The notes beneath the pieces were generated by a model. The model had not been told where the DNA came from and searched no databases. It worked only from the letters and a program-made list of their open reading frames with translations. Shown here piece by piece: positions 23,275 to 32,920 of a DNA stretch of 64,000 bases (position 1 is its first letter; each line of letters starts with the position of its first letter). The stretch is from Gnetum montanum (lineage: Eukaryota; Streptophyta; Gnetopsida; Gnetales; Gnetaceae): positions 597,366 through 661,365 of the forward strand of contig MNCI01012718.1 of the NCBI GenBank assembly GCA_015680685.1, read 5' to 3'. Both the position numbers and the translations under genes were made by a program.

Positions 23275-24182
23275 CTATTGTTTCTGTAGCTTGGAGAGGC
23301 TAGACTGAGAGGATTGAGGAGTTGTTGGGGGAGGAGATCCAAATTTAAAGGATACTGAGGGTGGGCCTACTAGTGGTGTGACTGGGGAACGAGTCTTCTG
23401 AGATGCTACAGGTTGTTTCTTCCTGGCTAGGATACGACACGTCGAGATATGATGCTCGGCCCTGTGACAATAGCTACACGAGTTTGGAAGGTAACAATAG
23501 TCCACTTTTTGGGTCAAGAGTTTTCCACCGGCAGTGAGGGTTAATGAGATCTTCCGAAGGGCTATATTCAATTCAATACAATAATAGCGAATTTGAGTTC
23601 CATTTCTCACCGTACAATGATTGGAAATAATAGGGCCCAGGGTACTCACGATGTCCCTCTCAATAGATGAGAAAATGAGTGGAAGATTGGGCAATTCCAC
23701 GTAACAAGGAATTATATTAAAAGCTAGGTCGTTGACATTAAAGTCAAAACTCCAAGTGCGTGCGATTAGGGTTGTGCTTCTTGTTGGAAAATTTTTTTGA
23801 GAGAGGGCCTTTTCAACTTGAGAGGCATCAAATAATTCTACTAAAATGAAATGACGAGCATAGTAACGAGCATGAGAAACCTGAATTCCATGGGGCTGAA
23901 GGAGGCTATGGACTTGAGTGTTTAAACTTGGGGACCTTGGTAAAAACCCCACAATTTGAAAAAAAAAAGAAAACAAGATGCGGAATCTTTAGAAACTGCT
24001 TAAAAAATATCATCCATTAAAAGAAAATCGATTTGAGGTGAGGTAGATGAACTTCCCTGAGGAAAAGTAGAACTTGATGAATCCATCATTACGACTTGCC
24101 CACCCCTGGGCCACGCACTTTCCTGGCATCGTTTTGCAAGCTTGATTGTAGGAAAACCCTCACCACCAGTGTGCGTGTCCAC
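23275..24182 (-). pseudogene. LINE ORF1: DUF4283-like RNA-binding protein
   Basis: The main open part (23976-23275, 233 codons) contains a zinc knuckle CSYCHRAEHHISTC (C-X2-C-X4-H-X4-C at residues 167-180) and upstream sequence of DUF4283 character. The N-terminal 60 codons (24182-24000) are separated by a TAA near 24000. A proline/serine-rich tail precedes ORF2. In plant L1 elements this protein binds the element RNA. The knuckle and its position before the endonuclease make the call firm. Confidence 0.7.
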
Positions 24183-24197
24183 CCAACAATTATGCTA

Positions 24198-24780
24198 AAC
24201 AACACATATACATACATAGTCATTACATAGTATAGTATGTTTGGAGAAAAATTCTAAAATGAATTTTGATAATAGGGATGGGAATTTGTGAAAGACAATA
24301 TGCAAACATTCAACTTTTTGCAATAATATGCATATCATTATTCTATCCAGCTTGATTAAGCTACGAAATCTTGTTTTATAGTATTTAAACCTATGTCCGT
24401 GTCTCGTACCTCTACCTAACAAAGACAAAACCTAAGGATACATCAGCATGACTAGACTCTACCATAGAGGAAGCACACTGTTGTGGAGGTTTACGGTTTT
24501 TCGTGTTACCGTACCTCACGGTGCGAGTTTCATGGAGCATTAATGTGAACGCAGACGACGAGTCAACATTCTCCAGAGAAGCAACGAACGGCCAAATTCC
24601 AGATAGCCTGATTCCTTTGTCGCCCTTCAATTCAATTCAATTCAATTCCAAAAAAGTAAAGATGAAAAAGCCGGCCATCGCGCTCCCGTGACACAGAATA
24701 CAAATTCCCATGGTGGGTAGGTAACGACCCGTGAATCTCAAAAAGAAATGCCTCCTCCTTCATCCGTAACAATCAATCAA
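24198..24780. other. intergenic DNA right of the LINE
   Basis: No gene that I can support. A minus-strand open stretch (24412-24630, 72 codons) has no recognisable motif and may be chance. A small ATTCA run lies at 24630-24647. Confidence 0.4.
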
Positions 24781-24951
24781 TCACTGTAACGTGTTCAGTA
24801 ATGCCGCATAAACGATCATGATAATGGCAGCAAGAATATATAACGTGTTCAGAGTATCATGACCACGTCCACGTCCACTTTCACTTTCACTACCACAACC
24901 ACGAGCAGCAGCAGCAAGAGCACGTGAAGCCGCGTGTGACCAGTAACCCAT
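24781..24951 (-). CDS. possible 56-residue single-pass membrane protein
   Basis: From ATG at 24951 the minus strand encodes 56 residues ending at TGA (24781-24783). Residues 4-20 are alanine/arginine-rich, 21-30 are SESESGRGRG, and 37-54 (LYILAAIIMIVYAALLNT) form a good membrane segment near the C-terminus. An in-frame upstream ATG at 25020 would add 23 residues. Non-repetitive surroundings and an organised composition favour a real small tail-anchored protein, but I recognise no family, the codon sample is short, and it could be the last exon of a longer gene or chance. Confidence 0.35.
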   Translation of the reverse strand: MGYWSHAASRALAAAARGCGSESESGRGRGHDTLNTLYILAAIIMIVYAALLNTLQ

Positions 24952-25276
24952 GATTATGAGCTCAGAACCATCCGTCCTCAAACAGCTTTGAAAGCATCTA
25001 AGGCTAAAAATAAAAGTCATCTGTAAAGGAAAGCTGTAAAACAGAATGCGTCTATCTGGTTCACAGTTTCGTCATTAAAATGCGGTCCATAAGCAATTGA
25101 AAGTGTGTGATTAAGTTGGAAACAAGTGTCCTCTAAAGTCATTTTCTTTGATTTCATTGATTTGAATAGCAATTTTGGACTGACGAATTTGCTTAAATGA
25201 ATATCGATTTCGGTCCACTAATTTTACTTTTCGGTTTTGTCAATTTTGCTATTTTATTGATGTGACAGAGAAAAGC

Positions 25277-25336
25277 GATGGTAAGGTGCTTATTTTTCAG
25301 GTCCAAGATGGTAAGGTGCTTATTTTTCTGATCCAA
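25277..25336. repeat. 30-bp tandem duplication
   Basis: Two 30-bp copies (25277-25306 and 25307-25336) beginning GATGGTAAGGTGCTTATTTT differ at two positions. Confidence 0.9.
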
Positions 25337-25358
25337 GATGTGAGTTGAAACCTGGGCA

Positions 25359-25426
25359 CAGCCACTCAAAAGAAAGAAATTAAGCTTTCACTCAGCCACT
25401 CAAAAGAAAGAAATTAAGCTTTCACT
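25359..25426. repeat. 34-bp perfect tandem duplication
   Basis: CAGCCACTCAAAAGAAAGAA... is repeated exactly at 25359-25392 and 25393-25426. Confidence 0.95.
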
Positions 25427-25434
25427 CATCTAGA

Positions 25435-25504
25435 AAAACTCTTCAAGAAAATGACACCCAATAGCATCCAAAACTCTTCAAGAAAATGACACCCAATAGC
25501 ATCC
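25435..25504. repeat. 35-bp perfect tandem duplication
   Basis: AAAACTCTTCAAGAAAATGA... is repeated exactly at 25435-25469 and 25470-25504. Confidence 0.95.
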
Positions 25505-26056
25505 AAGTTACATGGTTTAATTGATAATAATCTGCCTAATTTTCTTGACCAATTTGATTTGTAACTCTCAATAGATATCTAGAAAAGTCGAATTCGTTTA
25601 GCCTTGGTCAAAAGTTATTCATGAAAGAGATGCGTTTGCAGAACAGACAGACAGACAGCGCCGAGGGATGCCTAACTCAAAACAATTACAGCTAGCGCTG
25701 TTATGATCATGGGGAATGGCTAAACCATATGGGGCTTCGAGCCAGTGTAAGACGGATAGCCATGCTCTGAACACAGGGCACGGCTAACCATGTCAGGCTT
25801 CATGTCAAGCAGGGATGAAAATATACAGTCAAGTTGCTCTTACATGGGTTATATTTTACTGGAAACCCGTATAAAATGACTGTGTACAGGCACAGTACGC
25901 GTACTTTGGTGTACATACACATTTGTACTGGATCAAAAATTCCAGCCTCCAAGTCAGGTGAGGTGTGGATGCTTGAATCACGGGTAGCTCTTCTGCTGCT
26001 GCTGCTCCTATTATATGTTGTTAACTAATTAACCCAAGCTGGTGCATTGGCTTACC

Positions 26057-26064
26057 TATAAATA
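26057..26064 (+). promoter_or_regulatory. TATA box of the lipid-transfer gene
   Basis: TATAAATA lies 101 bp upstream of the ATG in a CCTATAAATACC context. Transcription would start near 26090, giving a leader of about 75 nt. Confidence 0.65.
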
Positions 26065-26164
26065 CCAACGCTAACAGCACCAACAAGAACAACATTAACA
26101 TTAAAGCATTAGAGCATGCTTATGCTTGCCTGACTGACTGAGAGACAGAGGAGCATCAGCAAGA

Positions 26165-28043
26165 ATGGCAATGGGAATGGGCAAAGGCAAGGGTTTATCT
26201 GGGATGATAGGGTTAGCAGTGGCGGTGATGATGATTGCAATGGCGATGGAAGTGATAACGGCAGTGGCCGAAAACGAAAACGATAGTCGATGCGACGATG
26301 AGATGTCAGGACTGATATCGAACTGCGCATCCGTCATATCGGGAGGCAATCCGTCAAATGCGTGCTGCGGCGTCGTCAAAACGGCGGACATGAACTGCGT
26401 GTGCTCCAAGGTGACCCCCAGCGTTGCCCGCCTCATCGACGCCCAAAAGCTCGTCAAAGTCCTTCAGTACTGCGGCCGCGCCGTTCCTCATCACACTCGC
26501 TGCGGCGGTATTTACCTTCTTTCTATAGTATTTATAATGAGATGTTAATAGTCAAAGTACTGTCAATTCGTAACTTTGTTTTTGTTTCTGCTCTCTGTAA
26601 GTACTGTCGAATTCGTAACTTTGTTTTTGTTTCTGCTCTCTGTAATTCTGTAACAAGATGTTAGATGTTAGGTTAGGAGTAAAAGTTTTGGCTTCGTAAC
26701 TCTGTATACTTGGTTTCTGCTATCCTTTGTCGCAACAATGAAGTGTTTGCTTAAGATCCGGAGTTTTAGCAGCATGGTAACCCCACCTCATCCTTATTTT
26801 AATGGTGAGACTCGTAGGTTGGATTCCCCTGTTCCTTACTAAATTATCGATTAAAAGAAAGTCTTAAAAAGAGTATCGAAACCTGATCTCATACATACAT
26901 CATTGTTCACTTCTCTGCTTTGGGATAAGGGTGGCTTTCGGTCAGTGTCTAAAATGTCGGGAAATATGTTAGGTTGGAATGTTTTAAGGGTCACCATAGA
27001 TGGGCAAGTAAGATTAGCTTAGGTGTATTTAAAAATTTGAAAACCATTGATTTCTTTCCAAGTATAAGATAGTTTTGTTATAAAAGTGGGGTCGACTCAA
27101 CCCAGGTCCTCAAAAATTCTAATCCAGCAATTACCAGATGATCTATTGCCAGATTTGAAAACTATGGTTTGAATCACTATCTTTAGATGCAAGGGAATCC
27201 CGGGACAGTGGCCAATGCATGGCAACAGTCCCATAATTGATAGAGTAGAGATGAAAGAACAGAAAAACAAACAAGAGGAACATATACAGCTAAATAAATA
27301 AATACATGGAATTAGGCAATACTATTAGAGTCGACGATAATGCTCGGGTTTTTTTGCCCCTTTTTAAAATTCAGGGATCTTATCGGAGAAGTGTAAGTAA
27401 ATAAACCATATATTTCCTACCCTGGATCTTATGGATCTTACTTTGTTTGTTAATCTACTGATTCTCAAAAAAAATTTCCCATGCCAGGGTTGTGATCATA
27501 CAGTAATATTGTGTTTGATCGTTTGTTCGCCGTGGTAAAACTAAAAATCTTTCCTGTAAGCTATGGCCATGAACAATATAATCTGCTATATAGCCCTTAC
27601 TAGTGTCTGAATCAAACCGTTTCCGTTTGTCAGGTTTAAGAAAACCCGCATCCTTACATGGCTTCAGTGGTTGCTGTGTTTTAAGTCCCTGCTTCCATAT
27701 AATTCTTTGTAGATTCTACTGTGATTAGTCTTTTTCAGTTAAGCCACAAGCAGTAAAGCATCCCCATTCCTTGTTATTTGCGGTTGCAAATTAAAGGCAC
27801 AGTATGCAAGGCCGACACGTGATCGCCACCATGATAGATGTCATTCATATGGAACTGTAGCTAAAATTTTTATTTTTCTTTCAATTTATAAGTCGGTGCT
27901 ACAAGTGCAATTGAAATTAAGATACCCATTTATATATTTGACGTGCATATTTAAATGTTAATTTTAAAAATGTAAGAGATTAAGCTTATACGGATGGCCT
28001 TTACACCGTCTTTGTTTGTTTTGCAGCCCTAACCATCCCTTAG
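26165..28043 (+). CDS. secreted 8-cysteine lipid-transfer protein, two exons
   Basis: Exon 1 is 26165-26507 and exon 2 is 28027-28043. The product is 119 residues. Residues 11-35 form a hydrophobic signal peptide after a basic start; the mature protein begins near 36. The eight cysteines (43, 54, 67, 68, 78, 80, 103, 113) have the spacing C-X10-C-X12-CC-X9-C-X-C-X22-C-X9-C, close to the DIR1-like (type IV) group, including the CVC triplet. Donor CG|GTATTT (26508) and acceptor TTTTGCAG (28019-28026) join in phase 1 and add ALTIP-stop; without splicing the frame would add a run of unrelated residues. A late intron is usual in this family. The ATG context AAGAATGGC is good; AATAAA follows at 28158-28163. 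It probably binds lipids in the cell wall or apoplast. Only clear host gene in the window. Confidence 0.85.
26557..26645. repeat. 44/45-bp tandem duplication in the lipid-transfer gene intron
   Basis: GTACTGTC(G)AATTCGTAAC... is present at 26557-26600 and 26601-26645, differing by a single inserted G. Confidence 0.95.
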
Positions 28044-29704
28044 TGGAGAAACCGACTGCAATGACCATGACATCATTCTCATGGAATGGAATCCACTACG
28101 GCAAATTTCTCCTCCAATACGTCTTTTATGTAATTTCACTTTTTCTCTCTGGTTTCCAATAAAACAAAAAATCGGCGATGTTTCGTTTGACGCCGGCTGT
28201 GCTAATTATTAAATATTCGTCTCTCATTGTTCTCGTAGTTTTATCGTTAACCTATTTTACATCGCTTTAATTTTAGTGTTATTATCATTGTTCGCGTCGT
28301 CATGAGAATCTCGCATTCATATGATGCAGATGCTGCCCAATGCCCACAGCTGGAAAATGCAAGATTTTATTCTTTAATGTTCCTAGGTTGGGTTAAGAGA
28401 AGATTCCATGTGGACGTAATTAAAACTAAAGCGCATGAAAAAAATGAAATAATGATTCATATAGAATTAAATCGATTTGTGCTATTGCTATTGCATTCCC
28501 TTGAAACTTGCGTAAAATCTTCTTTTTATCTTCCCCGGAGATTTTATAAACATCTTATGCATGGAAAACAAACGTAGCTTTACCAAAATGGCTAAACACC
28601 ATTCTAATGCAACAAAATACATCCCACAAACTTTTTGTTTTGGTGTAATGTTATATTCTCACTTCAACCGATTTATCAAAGGATAAATAACAAAGACAAG
28701 CTTCTCAAATATAAGATGAATTTAAGAGTGGATGCTTTCTTGTTACAATTAAAAGTAGTTATATTGCACTTTTACTTTATGTTGATAATATAAATGAAAA
28801 GATTGCAACAAATGCTTAATGTTCTTGAATTTGAATTTTCATGACTTTTGTGGTCATCTGTTGCACATAGAATAAGATATACAATTTTACTATAAGAAAT
28901 GAACAAGTTCACATTGCCTCTTCTTATAGATATATTGGCCTAGAATGTAAGTGTTACAAAAGTTTAATTTATTTTCAAAAGCAAATGTATGAAGGAATCT
29001 ATTCTAGCTTACCAAAAACAACTCTAACTATTCTTTCTGGATAAGTTGTATGGAGTCTTTCTCTAGCAAATAAATATTTTTAACAAATAAAAGAAATTCA
29101 TAAGTTTGTTTTGATGAATTCAAAGTGAAGAGATAGACACAATATGATATTATGCTTCTTGAAGTAGAGATAATGTCCTTAAAAGTTGAAACTATTTGTC
29201 AATTTACACCTTTCACTCATAATCTTTATGAATTGTTATTGGATAACCACTCTAAAAACATGAAGATGAAAATGGTAATAATATTTAACATTATGATAAT
29301 ACAACTTTCTAACATTGAAATATAAATGTTAGAATTTGTAATAATATTCAATAGTTTGCTTAAACCAAAAATAACATTTCAAAATATTACCTATCCAACT
29401 CAACTCCAAAACAAAAGTAAACAACATGTAAGGTAAACAGTAATAGCATGCAACAAAGAAAGGCAAATATAGCCATGTCACTTGTACCACCCAAAGGGTA
29501 CAAAGCCAAAAACTCACATTACCAAAATGTACTAGAAAGTACACAAGTGGAACAAAAATCTTAAGCTCTAATCTAAGTATAAATAATTATTAAACTAGAA
29601 ATCCATGTTGGCTCATGTTGCTCCTAGTAAACGTAGGAGAAAAATAGAGGGGAATGTCAATCATTGTGATTGAATCATGAAAATAAATTATAATTATTTA
29701 CTAA
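28044..29704. other. 3' UTR then AT-rich intergenic DNA
   Basis: The lipid-transfer 3' UTR probably ends just after the AATAAA at 28158. Beyond that I see no supported gene. An open stretch at 28302-28577 (91 codons) lacks any motif. Confidence 0.45.
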
Positions 29705-29709
29705 TTCAT

Positions 29710-31472
29710 GAGCGGTGGAGTACCCAACACCCAACTATATGAGGTACGAGTGTTCACGTGCAATCTCAGTCGAACTCTACAGATAAGGCAATGTGATTAT
29801 ATCAGGAATTAGTTAGTGTTCGCGATTGTTGTCTTCCCACGTGAGTTAGTAAAATCAATGCATATGGTTTAACTCACGATGAGATATATGATACTAATGT
29901 TATATTGGCCATTAAGCTCTTATTATTCATGAAGTGAAAGTAAAAGTTTCTAAATCTAAGTAACAACTAATGAATCATGATTCATTAGGCTCCAATATTG
30001 GACCCCTGATATCGGATCTACGATATCGAGTATGCGATATCGCGACCTAAGTAACGATATCGAGTACACGATATTGTGACTTCTGTGTGGGCCTATAAAT
30101 ACACATGTAGGCGCATGGGGGAAGGAGTTAGTTTAGTATTAGAGTAGGATATTTTTTGTCAATTTTTCTTCTCAACCCTTTCTCCCAGTGCATGCCCGTA
30201 GTGTGATGATTGTAATTGTACGACACCTTTATTCGAGTGTGACATACTTGGACACGCACATGACCGGAAATAAAGATTGAGATTACTTCATCATTGTAGC
30301 ATTCACTTAGTTTAATCATTTAATTGTTATTGTTGTTTATTTCTTTCATAGTTAATATTTTTTCATCCTAAACTCCTTAAACACGGAATGAGTACAACTT
30401 AATCACGAGCATTTAAGTGTGACTACTTGGTAACCTAGTAGTGTACCTAGGATCTGCGCTTGGTAATCCCAGTAGTAGTCATGCACAAGGTCCAAGATGT
30501 GTACAGATGATTAAGGGACGGATGCTCATCACACTTAGGCTAGTTTAGATTCTCTCCCCCTATCTCCTATTAGCTTAACTCTCTCTCCCTTTTCCTCTTA
30601 GCTTAGTTAAAGTTATTCTCCATTGCCTCCAGGAGTAGCACTAGTTTAGGACCACATCATACACCTCACTCTGGACTAAACCATACGTGACAAAGTATAT
30701 ACTAGTCCAGGTGGGAAGACAACAAACTACGATCAATGAGTAACTATCTAGATACCACAACTAGCTCGTCTGCGGAGTTCGGCTGGATTGTGCGTGAAAA
30801 ACTCATATTCGTATGGTTGAGTGTAGAGGTACCTTGCCACTCATCAACAACAACAAAAATCTAACTAGCCTATGCGATCAGTAGCAAGTCCTGATCTTCT
30901 AGTCACACCTTGGACTTCGTGCAACTACTACTGGGATTACCAAGTACCTCACTACTGGGTGTACTGAGTGATAGTAATGCTAAGTTACCAAGTAGTTACA
31001 CTTATGTGCTCAAGATCAATCGTACTCATTCCACTTAATGACATTAAAAGTAAATCGCAAGTAATTGTAAACATTAACTAAGAAAACAGTGAAACAATAA
31101 ACTAATTGAAAATAGAAATAAAACCAAGTGTTGCTGTAATGATGTAGAGTAATCTTGATCTATATTGTTGATCATACAATGCGTCCAATTACATCACATT
31201 CGAATAAAGATTTTGTTCAATTACAAAACATCACACTATGGGCACACATTACTAATTACTGAATTCAAGAAAACAAACTGAAAGAGTTTTATTACTAAGC
31301 TATCAAATATACTGCAGATCCATGGATCCAAGTGTTGCTTATATAGGCTGGCACACACCCCATGATATCGTCTATATGATAACATGTGGTGAAATAAAAT
31401 AATGTATCTATGACATTGTAGATACGATATCATAACTACACTATTGTTGGCTCAAAATTTTTGGATTTATCA
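29710..31472 (-). repeat. 3' LTR of G, interrupted by a solo LTR
   Basis: Sequence 29710-29967 and 30852-31472 together match the 5' LTR at 62287-63161 (GGAGTACCCAACAC near one end, GTTGGCTCAAAATT near the other). The inserted LTR and its target copy account for 884 bp. Confidence 0.8.
29968..30846 (+). mobile_element. solo LTR inserted in the G LTR
   Basis: 879 bp, TAATGAATCATG (from TGATGAATC) to CTCATCA, flanked by ACAAC at 29963-29967 and 30847-30851. It has four GATATC sites plus one decayed site at 30006-30075 and TATAAATA at 30094-30101. No internal element sequence remains, as after recombination between two LTRs. Confidence 0.85.
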
Positions 31473-31669
31473 TACCCCCATGATTGACTAAAATCTCATC
31501 CTTGAGTTAAAACAAAATGAGGATAGAGTTCGTTACAACATTGGGAGGTAAATCTACATAACACTAACTTCTATATACATGACTCTCTAGTGTTGCAATG
31601 GAGTTTACAAAAAATGAACACATGACATGACAATTTTGATAAAAAAATGAAAAACAAAATTTGGCAAGG

Positions 31670-31887
31670 TTGAGTGTAGCCTTGTGTTGTTCCAAGCGAA
31701 GGTGGCTCTTCCATAGGTTTCTTCCTCTTGTTGTTAGAGATCTTAACTAGGTATTTATTCAAGAGTGCCTGTAACTTCTCTTCTTCCATTCTTGGATCGT
31801 GGATCACCCATGTTGATGAACCAATGTTTGATGGATTTGACATTTTCCATGAACATGACAGTTGCAGAAACATTTGATTAGCTTTAA
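31670..31887 (-). pseudogene. ORF2 of G, C-terminal piece
   Basis: It reads WYVKANQMFLQL, then a conserved SNIG region and KPMEEPP..GTT, matching the end of ORF2 in A (5095-5314). It continues from 44146-44694 across element B. The usual terminal stop is lost: the frame reads on past GTT. Confidence 0.75.
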
Positions 31888-31892
31888 CGTAC

Positions 31893-32783
31893 CAATGAAG
31901 CACTATATAGTTGATGGGTCGACTAGGCCACGTATACGGGGCCCTGTATATGCGGCTGTGTTGATGCGGCCCCGTCAACGTAGCCTTCCTGCATCGACGT
32001 GGCCCTGTTTACGTAGCTACCTATCCCAGCCTATAAATAAGAGGGCATTCTGCCTCATTTAGGTAGGCTTCAAGCAGTTGTAGCGAAGCCCTTGCATTTT
32101 GTTTCCGTAGGAGTTAGATTATTTGCCCAAGTGCATGCCCGCAATGTGATGCTTGTAATTGTATGACACCTTTATTTGAGTGTGACGTACTTGGACGCGC
32201 ACACGACCGGAAATAAAGATCGAGATTACTTCATCATTGCAGCATTCACTTAGTTTTAATAGTTTAATTATTATTGTTAATTGTTATTGTTATTTATTGT
32301 TCTCTTAGTTAATATTTCTTTATCTTCATTTATTATTCCTGTTGTTAAATGCGGAATGAGTATGACTTAATCACGAGCATTCTAGTGTGACTACTTGGTA
32401 ACCCCGAAGCATACCTAGGATCTACGCTTGGTAACCCTAGTAGTAGTTGTGCACGAGGTCCAAGATGTGTACGAATGATTAAGGAATAGATGCTCATTGC
32501 ACTTAGGTTAGCTTAAACCTCATTTCCTATTACTCATTAGTTTAACCAAGATTATTTTCCATTGTCTCTAGGAGTAGCATTAGTTAGGATCACATCATAC
32601 GCCTCACTCTAGACTAAACCATATGTGACAAAGAAAATACTAGTCCAAGTGGAAAGACAGCGATCTACGATCAACGTGTAACGATCTAGATACCACAACT
32701 AGCCTATCCACGGAGTTCAACCGGATCGTGTATGAACGTTCGTATTCGTATGGTTGAGCGTAGGGGTACCTAGCCGCTCATCA
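31893..32783 (+). repeat. 5' LTR of B
   Basis: 891 bp ending CTCATCA. TATAAATA is at 32032-32039. Upstream of it, instead of GATATC sites, stand palindrome-like units built from CGTATACGGGGCC and GCATCGACGTGGCC. Confidence 0.85.
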
Positions 32784-32784
32784 T

Positions 32785-32802
32785 TGGCACCATTGCCAGG
32801 GA
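32785..32802 (+). promoter_or_regulatory. tRNA-Asp-type primer-binding site of B
   Basis: TGGCACCATTGCCAGGGA, one base after the LTR. It differs from TGGCGCCGTTGCCGGGGA only by G-to-A changes. Confidence 0.75.
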
Positions 32803-32920
32803 TGGTACTAGTTCTTTGGATTAGTTATATCATACAAGATTGTTGTAACAAGTATTAATGATATATCCTTTAGAAAAGAAAAGAAATTAAATTAAATTAA
32901 GTCACACACGGTTCATAACC

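Larger units (their letters stand above)
18850..24184 (-). mobile_element. L1-type LINE, nearly full length
   Basis: A 5.3-kb minus-strand element with ORF1 (zinc knuckle) and ORF2 (endonuclease, reverse transcriptase, zf-RVT). The 13-mer AACAATTATGCTA flanks it at 18837-18849 and 24185-24197 and fits a target-site duplication. A further copy at 18704-18716 extends the match to the right flank to about 26 bp with two mismatches, so the 3' limit may instead be near 18730. No poly(T) tail is seen on the plus strand. The endonuclease is uninterrupted and ORF2 has only a handful of stops, so it is younger than the LTR elements to its left. Confidence 0.8.

Noticed and set aside
22895-23342. Open frames of 123 (plus) and 125 codons (minus) over the LINE ORF1/ORF2 junction.
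   Set aside because: Shadows of the LINE ORFs in other frames; composition follows the coding frame and no domain is present.
26101-26457. Minus-strand open frames of 118 and 73 codons opposite the lipid-transfer exon.
   Set aside because: Antisense shadows of a well-supported exon with signal peptide and eight cysteines.
26760-27110. GGTTGGATTCC (about 26818) and, on the minus strand, GGTTGAGTCGACCC (about 27090) look like pol III B boxes, suggesting SINEs in the lipid-transfer intron.
   Set aside because: No convincing A box at the right distance and no flanking target copies.
28302-28577. 91-codon plus-strand ORF downstream of the lipid-transfer gene.
   Set aside because: No motif, no clear promoter, codon use like surrounding non-coding DNA.
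28754-28813. Reading YIALLLYVDNINEK resembles the Copia reverse transcriptase YVDD region.
   Set aside because: Only about a dozen residues match, the second aspartate is absent, and neither side continues the domain in any frame. Chance in AT-rich DNA is likely.
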